Origin: a virus
Reading direction: 5' to 3' (one strand)
IMG/VR virus record: IMGVR_UViG_3300026512_000684
Span: 1-21,768 of that record
DNA: 21,768 bases
Of this stretch, positions 13,489 to 20,735 are shown one piece after another. Position 1 is the first letter of the stretch; each line of letters begins with the position of its first letter. A program made the position numbers and the translations under genes. The notes under the pieces are model-generated. The model searched no databases, was not told the origin of the DNA, and worked only from the letters and a program-made list of their open reading frames with translations.

Positions 13489-14370
13489 ATGTTGACTAAT
13501 AAAACTATTGTACTAATAGACTGCTCAGGTGTAGCATGGTCATGTGCTTACAAGTTGTATGGATTAGCTTATGAAGGTGTTGATACTGGAGTATTATATG
13601 GATTTTTCAAAAAAATCATTTCAGATTTTGATTATATACATAAAAAAGGATATAACATTGATTATGTTGTATTCTGTTGGGACTCCAGAAAATCAAAAAG
13701 GAAGGAATTATATTCAGGTTATAAAGAAGGAAGAAAAAAAGTTGACACTCCTGAAGAAATAGCATTTAGGGAGTCTACATATATGCAACTCAGTATTTTG
13801 AAGAAGTTTTTATTAAAATATCCGAATGGATTTGAATTTGATGGTTATGAGGCAGATGATATAATCGCGACTATATGTAAGAAATATGGTAAGACTAATA
13901 AGATATTTATTATAAGCAGTGATAATGATTTGTTTCAATTATTAGATATGAAAGGGAATATTATTCAATTAATCAAGCCTAAAGAAGAGATGACTGGTTC
14001 TAAACTGAAAGAGCAATATAATATTACTCCTAATAAGTGGATGATGGTTAAAGCCATAGCAGGATGCTCCTCTGATGATGTCCCAGGTGTTAAAAATGTT
14101 GGTATGAAATCTGCAATCAAATATTTAAATAGAGAATTATCTGATACCTCAGTTTATTATAAAAGAATAAAAGATAGTTTAGATGATGTTTATAAGAAAT
14201 GGAAACCTTTAGTTAAATTGCCTTTTGATGAGTCATTATATGATAAGATTAATTTGACAAAAGCTAGTATTGACATAGGGGATTGGATGAAATTTTGTAA
14301 GAAATATGGATTAAAATCTTTAATGTCTCCTCATTTTATACGTAAGGTAAATGTTTACCTTGGAAGTTAG
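13489..14370 (+). CDS. 5'-3' exonuclease / flap endonuclease (Pol I 5' nuclease family)
   Basis: 293 residues from ATG 13489, seven bases after AAGGAG; the frame open from 13423 overlaps the promoter and is not used. Metal-binding acids are in family order: D11 (LIDCSG), D65 (FCWDSRKSKRK), E121/D123/D124 (GYEADDIIA), D145/D147 (SSDNDLFQLL) and D196/D197. The helix-3-turn-helix motif GCSSDDVPGVKNVG (192-205) resembles the GDSSDNIPGVPGIG motif of Taq, T5 and T4 RNase H-type nucleases. It would remove RNA primers and 5' flaps during lagging-strand synthesis. The length fits stand-alone phage enzymes (T5 FEN ~290). It complements the RNase H at 4219. Confidence 0.92.
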   Translation: MLTNKTIVLIDCSGVAWSCAYKLYGLAYEGVDTGVLYGFFKKIISDFDYIHKKGYNIDYVVFCWDSRKSKRKELYSGYKEGRKKVDTPEEIAFRESTYMQLSILKKFLLKYPNGFEFDGYEADDIIATICKKYGKTNKIFIISSDNDLFQLLDMKGNIIQLIKPKEEMTGSKLKEQYNITPNKWMMVKAIAGCSSDDVPGVKNVGMKSAIKYLNRELSDTSVYYKRIKDSLDDVYKKWKPLVKLPFDESLYDKINLTKASIDIGDWMKFCKKYGLKSLMSPHFIRKVNVYLGS

Positions 14371-14431
14371 ATAGATGAAGGTATATTGATTTTGGAAATA
14401 TATTTTTAGTTATTGAAGAGGGAGGTAATTT

Positions 14432-14668
14432 ATGACAACGGTCAGAGTGAAGATTGACAGGGAAATCTCAACATGTTTTGTTTGTCCTTACTGTCAATAT
14501 GACCCTTACTATGATAGAAGTGTTGATAGTGGATACAATTGTACCCTTGCAGGTAGACGAATCATTGATGATTGGGATTGGGATAATCCTAATAATCCTA
14601 ACCGTTTGGAATTGAAAGAGGAATGGGTTCCAATACCTGATTGGTGTCCTTTAAAAGAAGATTTATAG
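14432..14668 (+). CDS. Small Cys-rich, probably zinc-binding protein
   Basis: 78 residues, ATG 14432 after GGGAGG. Cys at 15, 18, 21 (CFVCPYC), 37 (YNCTLAG) and 72 (IPDWCPL) suggest one bound zinc. The C-terminal PDWCPL ending and the spacing resemble small zinc-knuckle-like proteins common in phages, for which no function is known to me. The middle is Asp/Asn/Trp-rich (DDWDWDNPNNPN). It follows the exonuclease by 61 bases and could share its transcript. Confidence 0.82.
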   Translation: MTTVRVKIDREISTCFVCPYCQYDPYYDRSVDSGYNCTLAGRRIIDDWDWDNPNNPNRLELKEEWVPIPDWCPLKEDL

Positions 14669-14702
14669 GATAAAGTGAACAGGTGACAACATAGGTAAAG
14701 TT

Positions 14703-14810
14703 TTGAGTTTTGGACAAAGAAAAATTAGACATCTGAAGTATAAACACTCCTCCAATGGTAGAAATATTATTTATTACGAAAAATTGCTATTGAAATTCCA
14801 AAAAGGATAG
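14703..14810 (+). CDS. Possible 35-residue basic peptide (TTG start)
   Basis: A TTG at 14703 with a weak AGG seven bases upstream opens 35 codons to TAG 14808-14810. The predicted peptide (SFGQRKIRHLKYKHSS... then a YYEKLLLKF helix) has protein-like composition, and the frame stays open upstream to 14673. It could also be the remnant of a longer gene. Support is weak because of the start and the poor ribosome site. The rest of the 269-base gap (14669-14937) holds nothing I can assign. Confidence 0.25.
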   Translation: MSFGQRKIRHLKYKHSSNGRNIIYYEKLLLKFQKG

Positions 14811-14937
14811 TATCAGTATGTGTAGGAGATTATATTCATTAAGATGAGTGATGATAAGTTTTGTTCCTACAAATCTGATAAATTTTTGAAGGGTTATGAA
14901 AAAATTAAGAAAAATTATTGAAAATTGGAGAGATATA

Positions 14938-15132
14938 ATGGTTTTGTTCATATTGGTTTATATTATACCTTTCATAGTAGGATGTTCTTCCTATTTATAT
15001 CTAATATATGAAAAAAGGTGTCGTAGTCTATTGTTGGGCTGGGTGTTGTGTATATTACCTATGATAAATCTAGCCTGGGGTATAATATTAGTAACTGATG
15101 TAATCAATAATATGGTTTTTGAAGAGAAATGA
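14938..15132 (+). CDS. Small two-span membrane protein
   Basis: The start is taken at ATG 14938 with GGAGAG five bases upstream (64 residues). An ATG at 14896 would add 14 charged residues but has only GGG two bases before it. Two hydrophobic segments (about 2-20 and 28-51) are separated by a short basic loop (YEKRCR), suggesting a hairpin in the inner membrane; one Cys lies in the first segment. It could be a holin, superinfection-exclusion or other small phage membrane protein; no motif decides. Confidence 0.65.
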   Translation: MVLFILVYIIPFIVGCSSYLYLIYEKRCRSLLLGWVLCILPMINLAWGIILVTDVINNMVFEEK

Positions 15133-15165
15133 TTACAGAATTTCTGAAAATAAAGGAGGAATGTT

Positions 15166-15444
15166 ATGGTATTTCTTGAAAATTACATATTTTCAATAAT
15201 GTTTTTCATTATTTTTTGTGTGTTGTTTGTTTTGATACAAAAGGATGAGGGTTCTAAGGATATGAATTTAGTTATTAAAGTTATAGTCTCAATGTTAGCT
15301 TCAGTCCTTTTAGCCTTTATTGCTTTTGTACTTGTATTGTTTGTTAGCTCACTTTCTTTCATTGAAATTTTGAAACTTCTTGTCTGTGTTATGGTTTGTT
15401 TTGTAATTGGGTTCATTATATCAAGGATTTACCAGAATGTATGA
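15166..15444 (+). CDS. Small three-span membrane protein
   Basis: 92 residues; ATG 15166 lies six bases after AGGAGG, and another ATG at 15161 is out of frame. Hydrophobic segments at roughly 5-25, 35-62 and 68-88, with a charged loop (QKDEGSKD) between the first two. It follows the other small membrane protein by 33 bases and may act with it, for example as a holin/antiholin pair, but there is no sequence evidence for lysis function. Confidence 0.75.
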   Translation: MVFLENYIFSIMFFIIFCVLFVLIQKDEGSKDMNLVIKVIVSMLASVLLAFIAFVLVLFVSSLSFIEILKLLVCVMVCFVIGFIISRIYQNV

Positions 15445-15501
15445 AATGAATTATATGATGGCAAAAAGTTAATTTTGAGAACTTTTAGTTAGGGGTTTGG
15501 T

Positions 15502-15597
15502 ATGGATATAAAACAACCTGTTTCAAAAATAAGAGGGACAATACAAGAGTTAGACATAAAAACTCAACTAATATTGTGTTTTATCTTTTGTGGGTAG
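15502..15597 (+). CDS. Possible 31-residue peptide
   Basis: ATG 15502 has AGGGG six bases upstream. The frame runs 31 codons to TAG: a polar first two thirds (MDIKQPVSKIRGTIQEL) and a hydrophobic Cys-containing end (LILCFIFCG). It is short enough to be chance, but the ribosome site is good and it sits upstream of the radical SAM/SPASM gene. Around it (15445-15689) I see only small hairpins, e.g. CCCTT/AAGGG at 15604-15617. Confidence 0.35.
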   Translation: MDIKQPVSKIRGTIQELDIKTQLILCFIFCG

Positions 15598-15689
15598 GAA
15601 GACCCCTTCTGTAAGGGTGAAGTGGTTTATTGGTTGGGCAAAACTTACTTTCACATAGGTAATATATGAAACATTTTTGGAGAGGAAAG

Positions 15690-15863
15690 GTGAAAATAAA
15701 AAAAGAAAAAATTTCAATCAAACCTGATATCAAAACCTATAAGAGACAAGCCAGAGCTATGGTGGGTTTTCCTCCACCCACTATGATTCATAAAAATAAG
15801 AAAAAATATAACCGCAAGCGTGATAAACTTCAATGGAAAAAAGAATGGAAGGAAAGTTTATAA
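15690..15863 (+). CDS. Very basic 57-residue protein
   Basis: The start is taken at GTG 15690, with GGAG (15679-15682) seven bases before it. An in-frame ATG at 15666 has only a weak AGG. The product is dominated by Lys and Arg, with a central RQARAMVGFPPPT segment that looks conserved in character, and no Cys. Its composition suggests binding to RNA or DNA, or to the ribosome. It ends 51 bases before the radical SAM gene. Family not recognised. Confidence 0.65.
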   Translation: MKIKKEKISIKPDIKTYKRQARAMVGFPPPTMIHKNKKKYNRKRDKLQWKKEWKESL

Positions 15864-15914
15864 TTTTTAAAGTCAAAAGAGATTCTTATAAATTCATACC
15901 AGATAGAGGTAAAA

Positions 15915-16973
15915 ATGGAACTAAGAGAGTTGTGTTTTGAAATAGTGAATGATTGTTATTTAAATTGTATTTACTGCTCCTCCTTTGATGATTTTGTTAG
16001 GAAGAAATGTAAAAACTATCTTTCTTTCTCATTAATCAAGCAAGTCATAGATGATTTTTGTATGTTAGGAGGACAATTACTTGAATTATCTGGTGGTGAG
16101 CCCCTTATGCATCCAGAACTTATTGATATAGTTGATTATGCTTTAGATAGGGATCTGGATGTAATTGTATACACATCGGGTGTCCTTCCAGATTCTTATG
16201 ATATCCAGAATATTCTCAATAAATTACAGAGAATAGGTTTAAAAAAGATTGTTTTCAATTGCCAGGGATTAGCGAACGTTCATGATATGTTAGTAGGAAA
16301 ACAAGAAGCGTTCACTAGATTAATTGATAGCATCATCTATAGTAAAGGAATTGGTTTATGGGTAGGTATTCATTTTGTTCCTAATAAACAAAATTATTTT
16401 CAGATAGAGCAAATTTATTATTTTTTGAAAGGTTTGTATGTAGATGAATTAGCTCTTCTACGTTTAGTTCTTCAAGGTAGGGCTAGATATAATCAATCCA
16501 TTCTAGAGATGGGAAGTGCAGAATATTTAAAATTTTTTGATTCTGTATATGACTTGGCACAGAGTAACTCTCATCCTGCTATACGAGTAGGATGTCCTTT
16601 CAATATGGTAAACATTAAGTATCCAAGACAATTTGAAGTTCATGAGTGTCATGCAGGAATTTTTTCTCTAGATATAATGGCAGATGGAAGTGTTATACCT
16701 TGTCCTGCATTTAAAGACATTCCTATTGCTAGGCTTGGAAATATTTTTAAAGATTCTTTGATAGAGATATGGCAGGCAAATGATTTCCTAAAGGAATTGC
16801 GTAATGTTCATCCTATCCAAATTAGTTTTTGTAATAAATGCCATTTCTTAGATTTGTGTAGAGGGGGCTGTACAGCTCAAAGAATCCTGAAAAATGGTTC
16901 ATTACTTAAGGGTCCTGATCCATTATGTCTTCTATTATATCCTTCCTATAAAACCTTATCAAATAAGAGTTGA
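15915..16973 (+). CDS. Radical SAM enzyme with SPASM domain
   Basis: 352 residues, ATG 15915 five bases after GAGG. The radical SAM cluster motif is C14/C18/C21 (CYLNCIYC), followed by SGGEP at 59-63. The C-terminal SPASM domain is complete: C245-X12-G-X4-C263, then C306-X2-C309-X5-C315-X3-C319 and a final C338, enough for two auxiliary iron-sulphur clusters. Family members (anSME, PqqE, AlbA-like) modify peptides or proteins through a 5'-deoxyadenosyl radical. No classical RiPP precursor, transporter or protease is nearby; candidates are only the short ORFs just upstream (15502, 15690). The substrate is unknown; a protein residue of phage or host could be the target. Confidence 0.92.
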   Translation: MELRELCFEIVNDCYLNCIYCSSFDDFVRKKCKNYLSFSLIKQVIDDFCMLGGQLLELSGGEPLMHPELIDIVDYALDRDLDVIVYTSGVLPDSYDIQNILNKLQRIGLKKIVFNCQGLANVHDMLVGKQEAFTRLIDSIIYSKGIGLWVGIHFVPNKQNYFQIEQIYYFLKGLYVDELALLRLVLQGRARYNQSILEMGSAEYLKFFDSVYDLAQSNSHPAIRVGCPFNMVNIKYPRQFEVHECHAGIFSLDIMADGSVIPCPAFKDIPIARLGNIFKDSLIEIWQANDFLKELRNVHPIQISFCNKCHFLDLCRGGCTAQRILKNGSLLKGPDPLCLLLYPSYKTLSNKS

Positions 16974-17005
16974 GGTAAAAAATTATAGAATTTTTATTTT
17001 TACTC

Positions 17006-17034
17006 TTGACAAGACATTTTTTTCTTATTATCCT
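17006..17034 (+). promoter_or_regulatory. Promoter of the 17083 gene
   Basis: TTGACA (17006-17011), 17 bases, TATCCT (17029-17034), preceded by a T-rich tract like those of the promoters at 1192 and 17314. The -35 continues as TTGACAAG in all three. It lies about 50 bases before the ATG. Confidence 0.6.
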
Positions 17035-17082
17035 CACAAGGAATAGTCTAGAATATTTTGAGATTTCATAGGAGTAATACAT

Positions 17083-17292
17083 ATGATAAGGCCATTTTCC
17101 ATTGTTAGATATGAGGGGTTAGATTATCTTATATCAAGATATGATCACAAGAGAGGAACAGTCCACCTCACAGAATGGAACCATTCTGTTACTTATGATG
17201 CAATCAAGAGATATGCACCTCAATCTTCAACTCATTTAGTTCTACCTATAACTAAATTCAAACGCAGAATTAGAATCCTTTTTGAGTGGTAA
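17083..17292 (+). CDS. Unknown 69-residue protein
   Basis: ATG 17083 with AGGAG eight bases upstream and its own promoter. The sequence looks like a small beta-barrel (FSIVRYEGLDYLISRYD, then GTVHLTEW) with a basic C-terminus (KFKRRIRILFEW). No Cys and no family recognised. It is followed directly by the promoter of the sigma-like gene, so it is probably a separate early transcription unit. Confidence 0.72.
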   Translation: MIRPFSIVRYEGLDYLISRYDHKRGTVHLTEWNHSVTYDAIKRYAPQSSTHLVLPITKFKRRIRILFEW

Positions 17293-17313
17293 CAAATTTT
17301 TTTAATTTTTTAC

Positions 17314-17342
17314 TTGACAAGTCAATTAAAATTTATTATTAT
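17314..17342 (+). promoter_or_regulatory. Sigma-A-type promoter of the sigma-like gene
   Basis: TTGACA (17314-17319), 17 bases, TATTAT (17337-17342), with A/T tract upstream. The surrounding sequence (AATTTTT tract, ACTTGACAAGT, TTATTATATTAAT) nearly duplicates that of the promoter at 1192. Confidence 0.72.
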
Positions 17343-17400
17343 ATTAATCAACATGGTAAGGATAGGTATATAAATAACCTTTAAAATAGGAGGTAAAACA

Positions 17401-18525
17401 ATGAGAAAAAGGTTATCAATTAAATCTTACAAGAAATATGCTGATAGGTTTTGTGAATCTGTATCCCCTATAGTAACCAGTTTTCCTATTTTCTGGAAAA
17501 GAGAAATTTTGCCTGTTTTGCGTGTTAATAAATTTCAGAGTAAATTAGGAATTGTCCGCAACCGCAAAGAAATAATTTCAATGATTGAGCATTGGGACAA
17601 TTCCTACCTAGATTTATTGAAACAAATAATTCATCCTTCCAGATTTCTATTAGTAAGAGGATGCTCTCGGGCTATTAAAGATTTAGAAAGCAAACCATTA
17701 TCTTATATCAAACAGGAATATAATTTACATTCAGAAAAGGATATTCATTCAATAAGAGACCATTTAAAGTCTGCACTTGATGCATATAATAAGGATTTTG
17801 TCATTCCTATTTGTAAACATTATCAATATTTAATTGATAACAGAGCTCATCCTATACAAGGCCTGTCATTAGATGATGTTAAAGCCTGTTGTAAAGAAGC
17901 GCTGCTGATGACTGTTCATACTTATGATTTTAGTAGGAAAACAAGTTTTATAACTCTGTATAATTTTCAATTAAAGGATGCACTACTTGTTAAAGGTGTA
18001 ATAAATGAGTCGTATCTTGTGTATGTACCATATAATAAAAGGGATACATTGTGTAAAAAATATAAAAAGAATATGTTAACAGATGAAGAAATTTATCTTT
18101 TCAACACAACTTGTTCCCCCTCAACTATTACTGATGTTGATTATGATGATGATTCTATGGAAAATAATTTACATAATGCCTATCACATAGCTGATGAATC
18201 TAATGTAGCTCAGTGGGAGGTTAAAGAAGAATGGAGACGCTTCAGAGAAATATTAATTGATTTTCTGTCAAAAGAAGAATATGAGATTTTATGCTCTTGC
18301 TTAGGATTATTTAATCACAAAAAAGAAACTTTTGTAAGTGTTGCTAATAGGATGAAAGTATCCTCTGCAGTACTCAAGAGTAAATTTGATAAAGTTATTG
18401 CCAAAATCAAAGGAAATAAAAAAATATTCTCTATTTTGAAAAATTTATTTGAATCTCATTATGACAATTCCACATATCCTGGATTACATACTCCTGCAAA
18501 AATATATACAGGTGTTATGGTGTGA
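17401..18525 (+). CDS. Divergent sigma-70-family factor
   Basis: 374 residues, ATG 17401 after AGGAGG. Residues 120-200 resemble sigma region 2: a helix with NKDFVIPICKHYQ, then LSLDDVKACCKEALLMTVHTYDFSRKTSF, the counterpart of the DLIQEG..GLM.A...FD...G..F core-binding and -10 segment. VYVPYNKR (207-214) may mark the start of region 3. Residues 280-340 resemble region 4: LSKEEYEIL, then SVANRMKVSSAVLKSKFDKVI, a helix-turn-helix for -35 contact. The first 115 residues match no known sigma region. It probably redirects host RNA polymerase to later phage genes. Its 3' end overlaps the convergent peptidase gene by 11 bases. Conservation is low, so the call rests on pattern and order. Confidence 0.7.
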   Translation: MRKRLSIKSYKKYADRFCESVSPIVTSFPIFWKREILPVLRVNKFQSKLGIVRNRKEIISMIEHWDNSYLDLLKQIIHPSRFLLVRGCSRAIKDLESKPLSYIKQEYNLHSEKDIHSIRDHLKSALDAYNKDFVIPICKHYQYLIDNRAHPIQGLSLDDVKACCKEALLMTVHTYDFSRKTSFITLYNFQLKDALLVKGVINESYLVYVPYNKRDTLCKKYKKNMLTDEEIYLFNTTCSPSTITDVDYDDDSMENNLHNAYHIADESNVAQWEVKEEWRRFREILIDFLSKEEYEILCSCLGLFNHKKETFVSVANRMKVSSAVLKSKFDKVIAKIKGNKKIFSILKNLFESHYDNSTYPGLHTPAKIYTGVMV

Positions 18526-18925
18526 AGGTGACTAATTTATCAGAGTTTCTAAAATCTATGTGTAGCCATGATACATTTAATTCTAATCCTTTGATTGTAG
18601 GCCATCTTCCTTCAATTATATGTTGGCGGATAGTTTCTAAAGGAGTTTCCAATGGAATCAAATCCCATGCCCTCCCAAATCTATGCTGAGATAAAGGAGC
18701 TCCTATCTTACAGGAAGGTGGTCTATATCCTCTATATTGATTCTTACCTCCATAAGGCCAATCATTACAGAGCATTTTACCATATGTGTTTCGTAGTTGT
18801 TGAACAGTTTGTAGTCCTGTTCTGTCAAATATTAGCCATAATCTATTTCCATATTTTGGAAACATTTCTTCATAAAAATCTTTTGGCAAAAATTCTTTTA
18901 ATGAGAAGTTTTTTGGGATATACAT
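18515..18925 (-). CDS. M15-type zinc peptidase (peptidoglycan D-Ala/L-Ala peptidase)
   Basis: 136 residues, ATG 18925 after AAAGGAG. The metal-binding pattern is SQHRFGRAWD (79-88: H81, D88) with WLHIDFR (120-126: H122), typical of M15 peptidases that cut peptidoglycan stem peptides. There is no signal peptide and no cell-wall-binding domain, so it is a bare catalytic domain: a small endolysin, or part of an entry/structural complex. It is unusual in position: leftward, alone, between the rightward sigma-like and clamp-loader genes, overlapping the former tail to tail. GYRPPSC near residues 66-72 adds a Cys of unknown role. Confidence 0.83.
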   Translation of the reverse strand: MYIPKNFSLKEFLPKDFYEEMFPKYGNRLWLIFDRTGLQTVQQLRNTYGKMLCNDWPYGGKNQYRGYRPPSCKIGAPLSQHRFGRAWDLIPLETPLETIRQHIIEGRWPTIKGLELNVSWLHIDFRNSDKLVTFTP

Positions 18926-18992
18926 ATCACTCTCCTTTCCATTCTATATATCTACATATATTTAATAATGTTTTAAAAAGGAGTGTTATCTT

Positions 18993-19934
18993 ATGCTACA
19001 TGTAAAATATAGGCCTCAATCTTTAGATGAAATTTATGGGAATGATGATGTTAAAGATATATTAACTAGAGTATTTGCAAGACCTGCCAATGAACGTCCA
19101 AGGACTTTTTTACTCACGGGTCCTAGAGGTTGTGGAAAGACCACAATTGCCAGGATTATAGCAAAAGAATTTGATTGTAATATGGAATATGATTTTATGG
19201 AATTAGATACTGCATCTTTCAGAGGGATTGATACAGCGAGGGATATACGTCAAAAAGCATCGATTGCTCCTACTGCGGGTCCAATTAGGACATGGTTTCT
19301 TGATGAGTGTCATAGGTTAACTAAGGATGCTCAGGAAGCATTACTTAAATTATTGGAACAACCTTATGAACATACTTTATTTATTCTTGCAACTACTGAC
19401 CCTCAATATCTAGTTCCCACTTTAATTGATAGGGCGTTACATCTTGAAGTAAAACCTTTATCCAGTAGAGATTGTATCAGGTTACTTAGATCTGTTGTAA
19501 AGAAGGAAAATAAGAAGATTCCGGTTGAGATTTTGAAAAAAATAGCAGAAATGGCAGATGGAAGGCCAAGAACAGCATTAGTTGCATTATCAAAAATTAT
19601 TGATAAGGATTTGGATAAGACTGATAATATAGATTCTTTAATTTATAGTGCTATTGATAAGGTAGAAAGAGATGCTATTGAATTATGTCGATTGCTTATT
19701 AAAGGAAATAGTTGGGATAGAGTCCGTCCTATTTTAAAGGAATTGAAAGACCAAGGAGAGGACCCTGAATCTGTGCGTCGTTTAATATTAAGTTATTGTT
19801 CTACCATTTTATTAAAAAAGGACTCTCCTAGAGCATTTGAAGTAATGTTTACATTAAAAGACCCTGTTTATGACAGCCCCTGGCCTAAATTTATTATGGG
19901 TTGTTATGAAGCCTGCCTGAAGGATGAGGATTAA
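18993..19934 (+). CDS. DNA polymerase clamp loader ATPase (T4 gp44 / RFC-like / DnaX-like)
   Basis: 313 residues, ATG 18993 with AGGAG nine bases upstream. It opens with YRPQSLDEIYGNDDV, like the YRP..F.ei.G start of RFC and DnaX. Walker A is GPRGCGKTT (43-51), Walker B WFLDECH (101-107), sensor 1 ILATTD (131-136), and the arginine finger is R147 in LIDRAL, where SRC is usual. No zinc-binding Cys set is present, so it is closer to RFC small subunits and T4 gp44 (319 residues) than to bacterial tau/gamma. It loads the sliding clamp onto primed DNA. A gp62-like partner and the clamp itself are not in the window. Twelve bases separate it from the UvsY-like gene. Confidence 0.93.
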   Translation: MLHVKYRPQSLDEIYGNDDVKDILTRVFARPANERPRTFLLTGPRGCGKTTIARIIAKEFDCNMEYDFMELDTASFRGIDTARDIRQKASIAPTAGPIRTWFLDECHRLTKDAQEALLKLLEQPYEHTLFILATTDPQYLVPTLIDRALHLEVKPLSSRDCIRLLRSVVKKENKKIPVEILKKIAEMADGRPRTALVALSKIIDKDLDKTDNIDSLIYSAIDKVERDAIELCRLLIKGNSWDRVRPILKELKDQGEDPESVRRLILSYCSTILLKKDSPRAFEVMFTLKDPVYDSPWPKFIMGCYEACLKDED

Positions 19935-19946
19935 GGAGAATAAGTT

Positions 19947-20474
19947 ATGTCATTAAAGGAAGATTTATTTATTGATGTTAATCGTCTTGATGTTGAGTGG
20001 TTACAACAACCTATGTTATATGCAAAATATGGGGAACTACTTGTTGAAGCTCAAGAGAAATATAATAAATTGAAAGATAAGCTAGATTACATAAAAGGAA
20101 AATTGTTTCATGCTATAAAGACTGATCCAGCCAGTTATGGTATAGATAAACCAACTGATACTGCAATAATGACAAAAATTTCTACTATTCCAGAATACAG
20201 AAAGGTATTAAGAAACCTTGCCAATGCCAAGAAGGAAGTGGATTATTTACAAGTTGCTTTAAGAGCTGTTGAACAGCGGAAATACACTCTAGAAAATCTG
20301 GTTAGGTTATTATCCATGGAATATTTTGCGTCTCCTGAGAATCCTCGTTTAAATACTATGGAATTGCTTGCAGAAAAAATTGTTGAAAGGCGTTTATTAG
20401 ATGAAAACCTTGAGTTTGTTTCTATAAATACACATATAAGGGATAGGTTAAATAAAAATAAAAACCAGGATTAG
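19947..20474 (+). CDS. uvsY: UvsY-like recombination mediator
   Basis: 175 residues, ATG 19947 after AAGGAG. Residues 4-28 (KEDLFIDVNRLD... PMLYAKY) match the T4 UvsY N-terminus as I recall it (KKDVFIDSTKLQ... VMLYSKW). A helical region with LDYIKGK follows (UvsY LDYYSG), then two long helices. UvsY loads the UvsX recombinase onto SSB-coated single-stranded DNA. Its position between the clamp loader and the gp32-like gene supports this. It is about 40 residues longer than T4 UvsY (137), mainly at the C-terminus. The assignment rests on a short motif and context; it could be a related coiled-coil protein. Confidence 0.7.
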   Translation: MSLKEDLFIDVNRLDVEWLQQPMLYAKYGELLVEAQEKYNKLKDKLDYIKGKLFHAIKTDPASYGIDKPTDTAIMTKISTIPEYRKVLRNLANAKKEVDYLQVALRAVEQRKYTLENLVRLLSMEYFASPENPRLNTMELLAEKIVERRLLDENLEFVSINTHIRDRLNKNKNQD

Positions 20475-20479
20475 GATAT

Positions 20480-20707
20480 ATGAAGGAATACAGTATTGCA
20501 ATTATTTCATATATTATTTTTGGCATCTTGTTTTTTAGGATTTTCCTTACCCCTTATATCAAGGTAAAACATTTGAGTAATTTTGATTACTTTTTGTTAG
20601 CTGTAATTTTCATGTTGTGGCCTTTGCTTTTGTTAGTTAAAATTTCAGTAATTTTCTTTACATTTTTGGGGAAGTTTTTATCTAAAATAATAATCAAGTC
20701 ATCATAA
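20480..20707 (+). CDS. Small two-span membrane protein
   Basis: 75 residues from ATG 20480, with AGGA overlapping the stop of the UvsY-like gene, so translation is probably coupled. Hydrophobic segments at about 5-27 and 38-66; the C-terminus is basic (KFLSKIIIKSS). It is an odd guest between two replication genes. It may anchor something at the membrane or be a cryptic accessory gene. Function unknown. Confidence 0.7.
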   Translation: MKEYSIAIISYIIFGILFFRIFLTPYIKVKHLSNFDYFLLAVIFMLWPLLLLVKISVIFFTFLGKFLSKIIIKSS

Positions 20708-20735
20708 ATTAAGAATAGAAAAAGGAGGTTAATTT

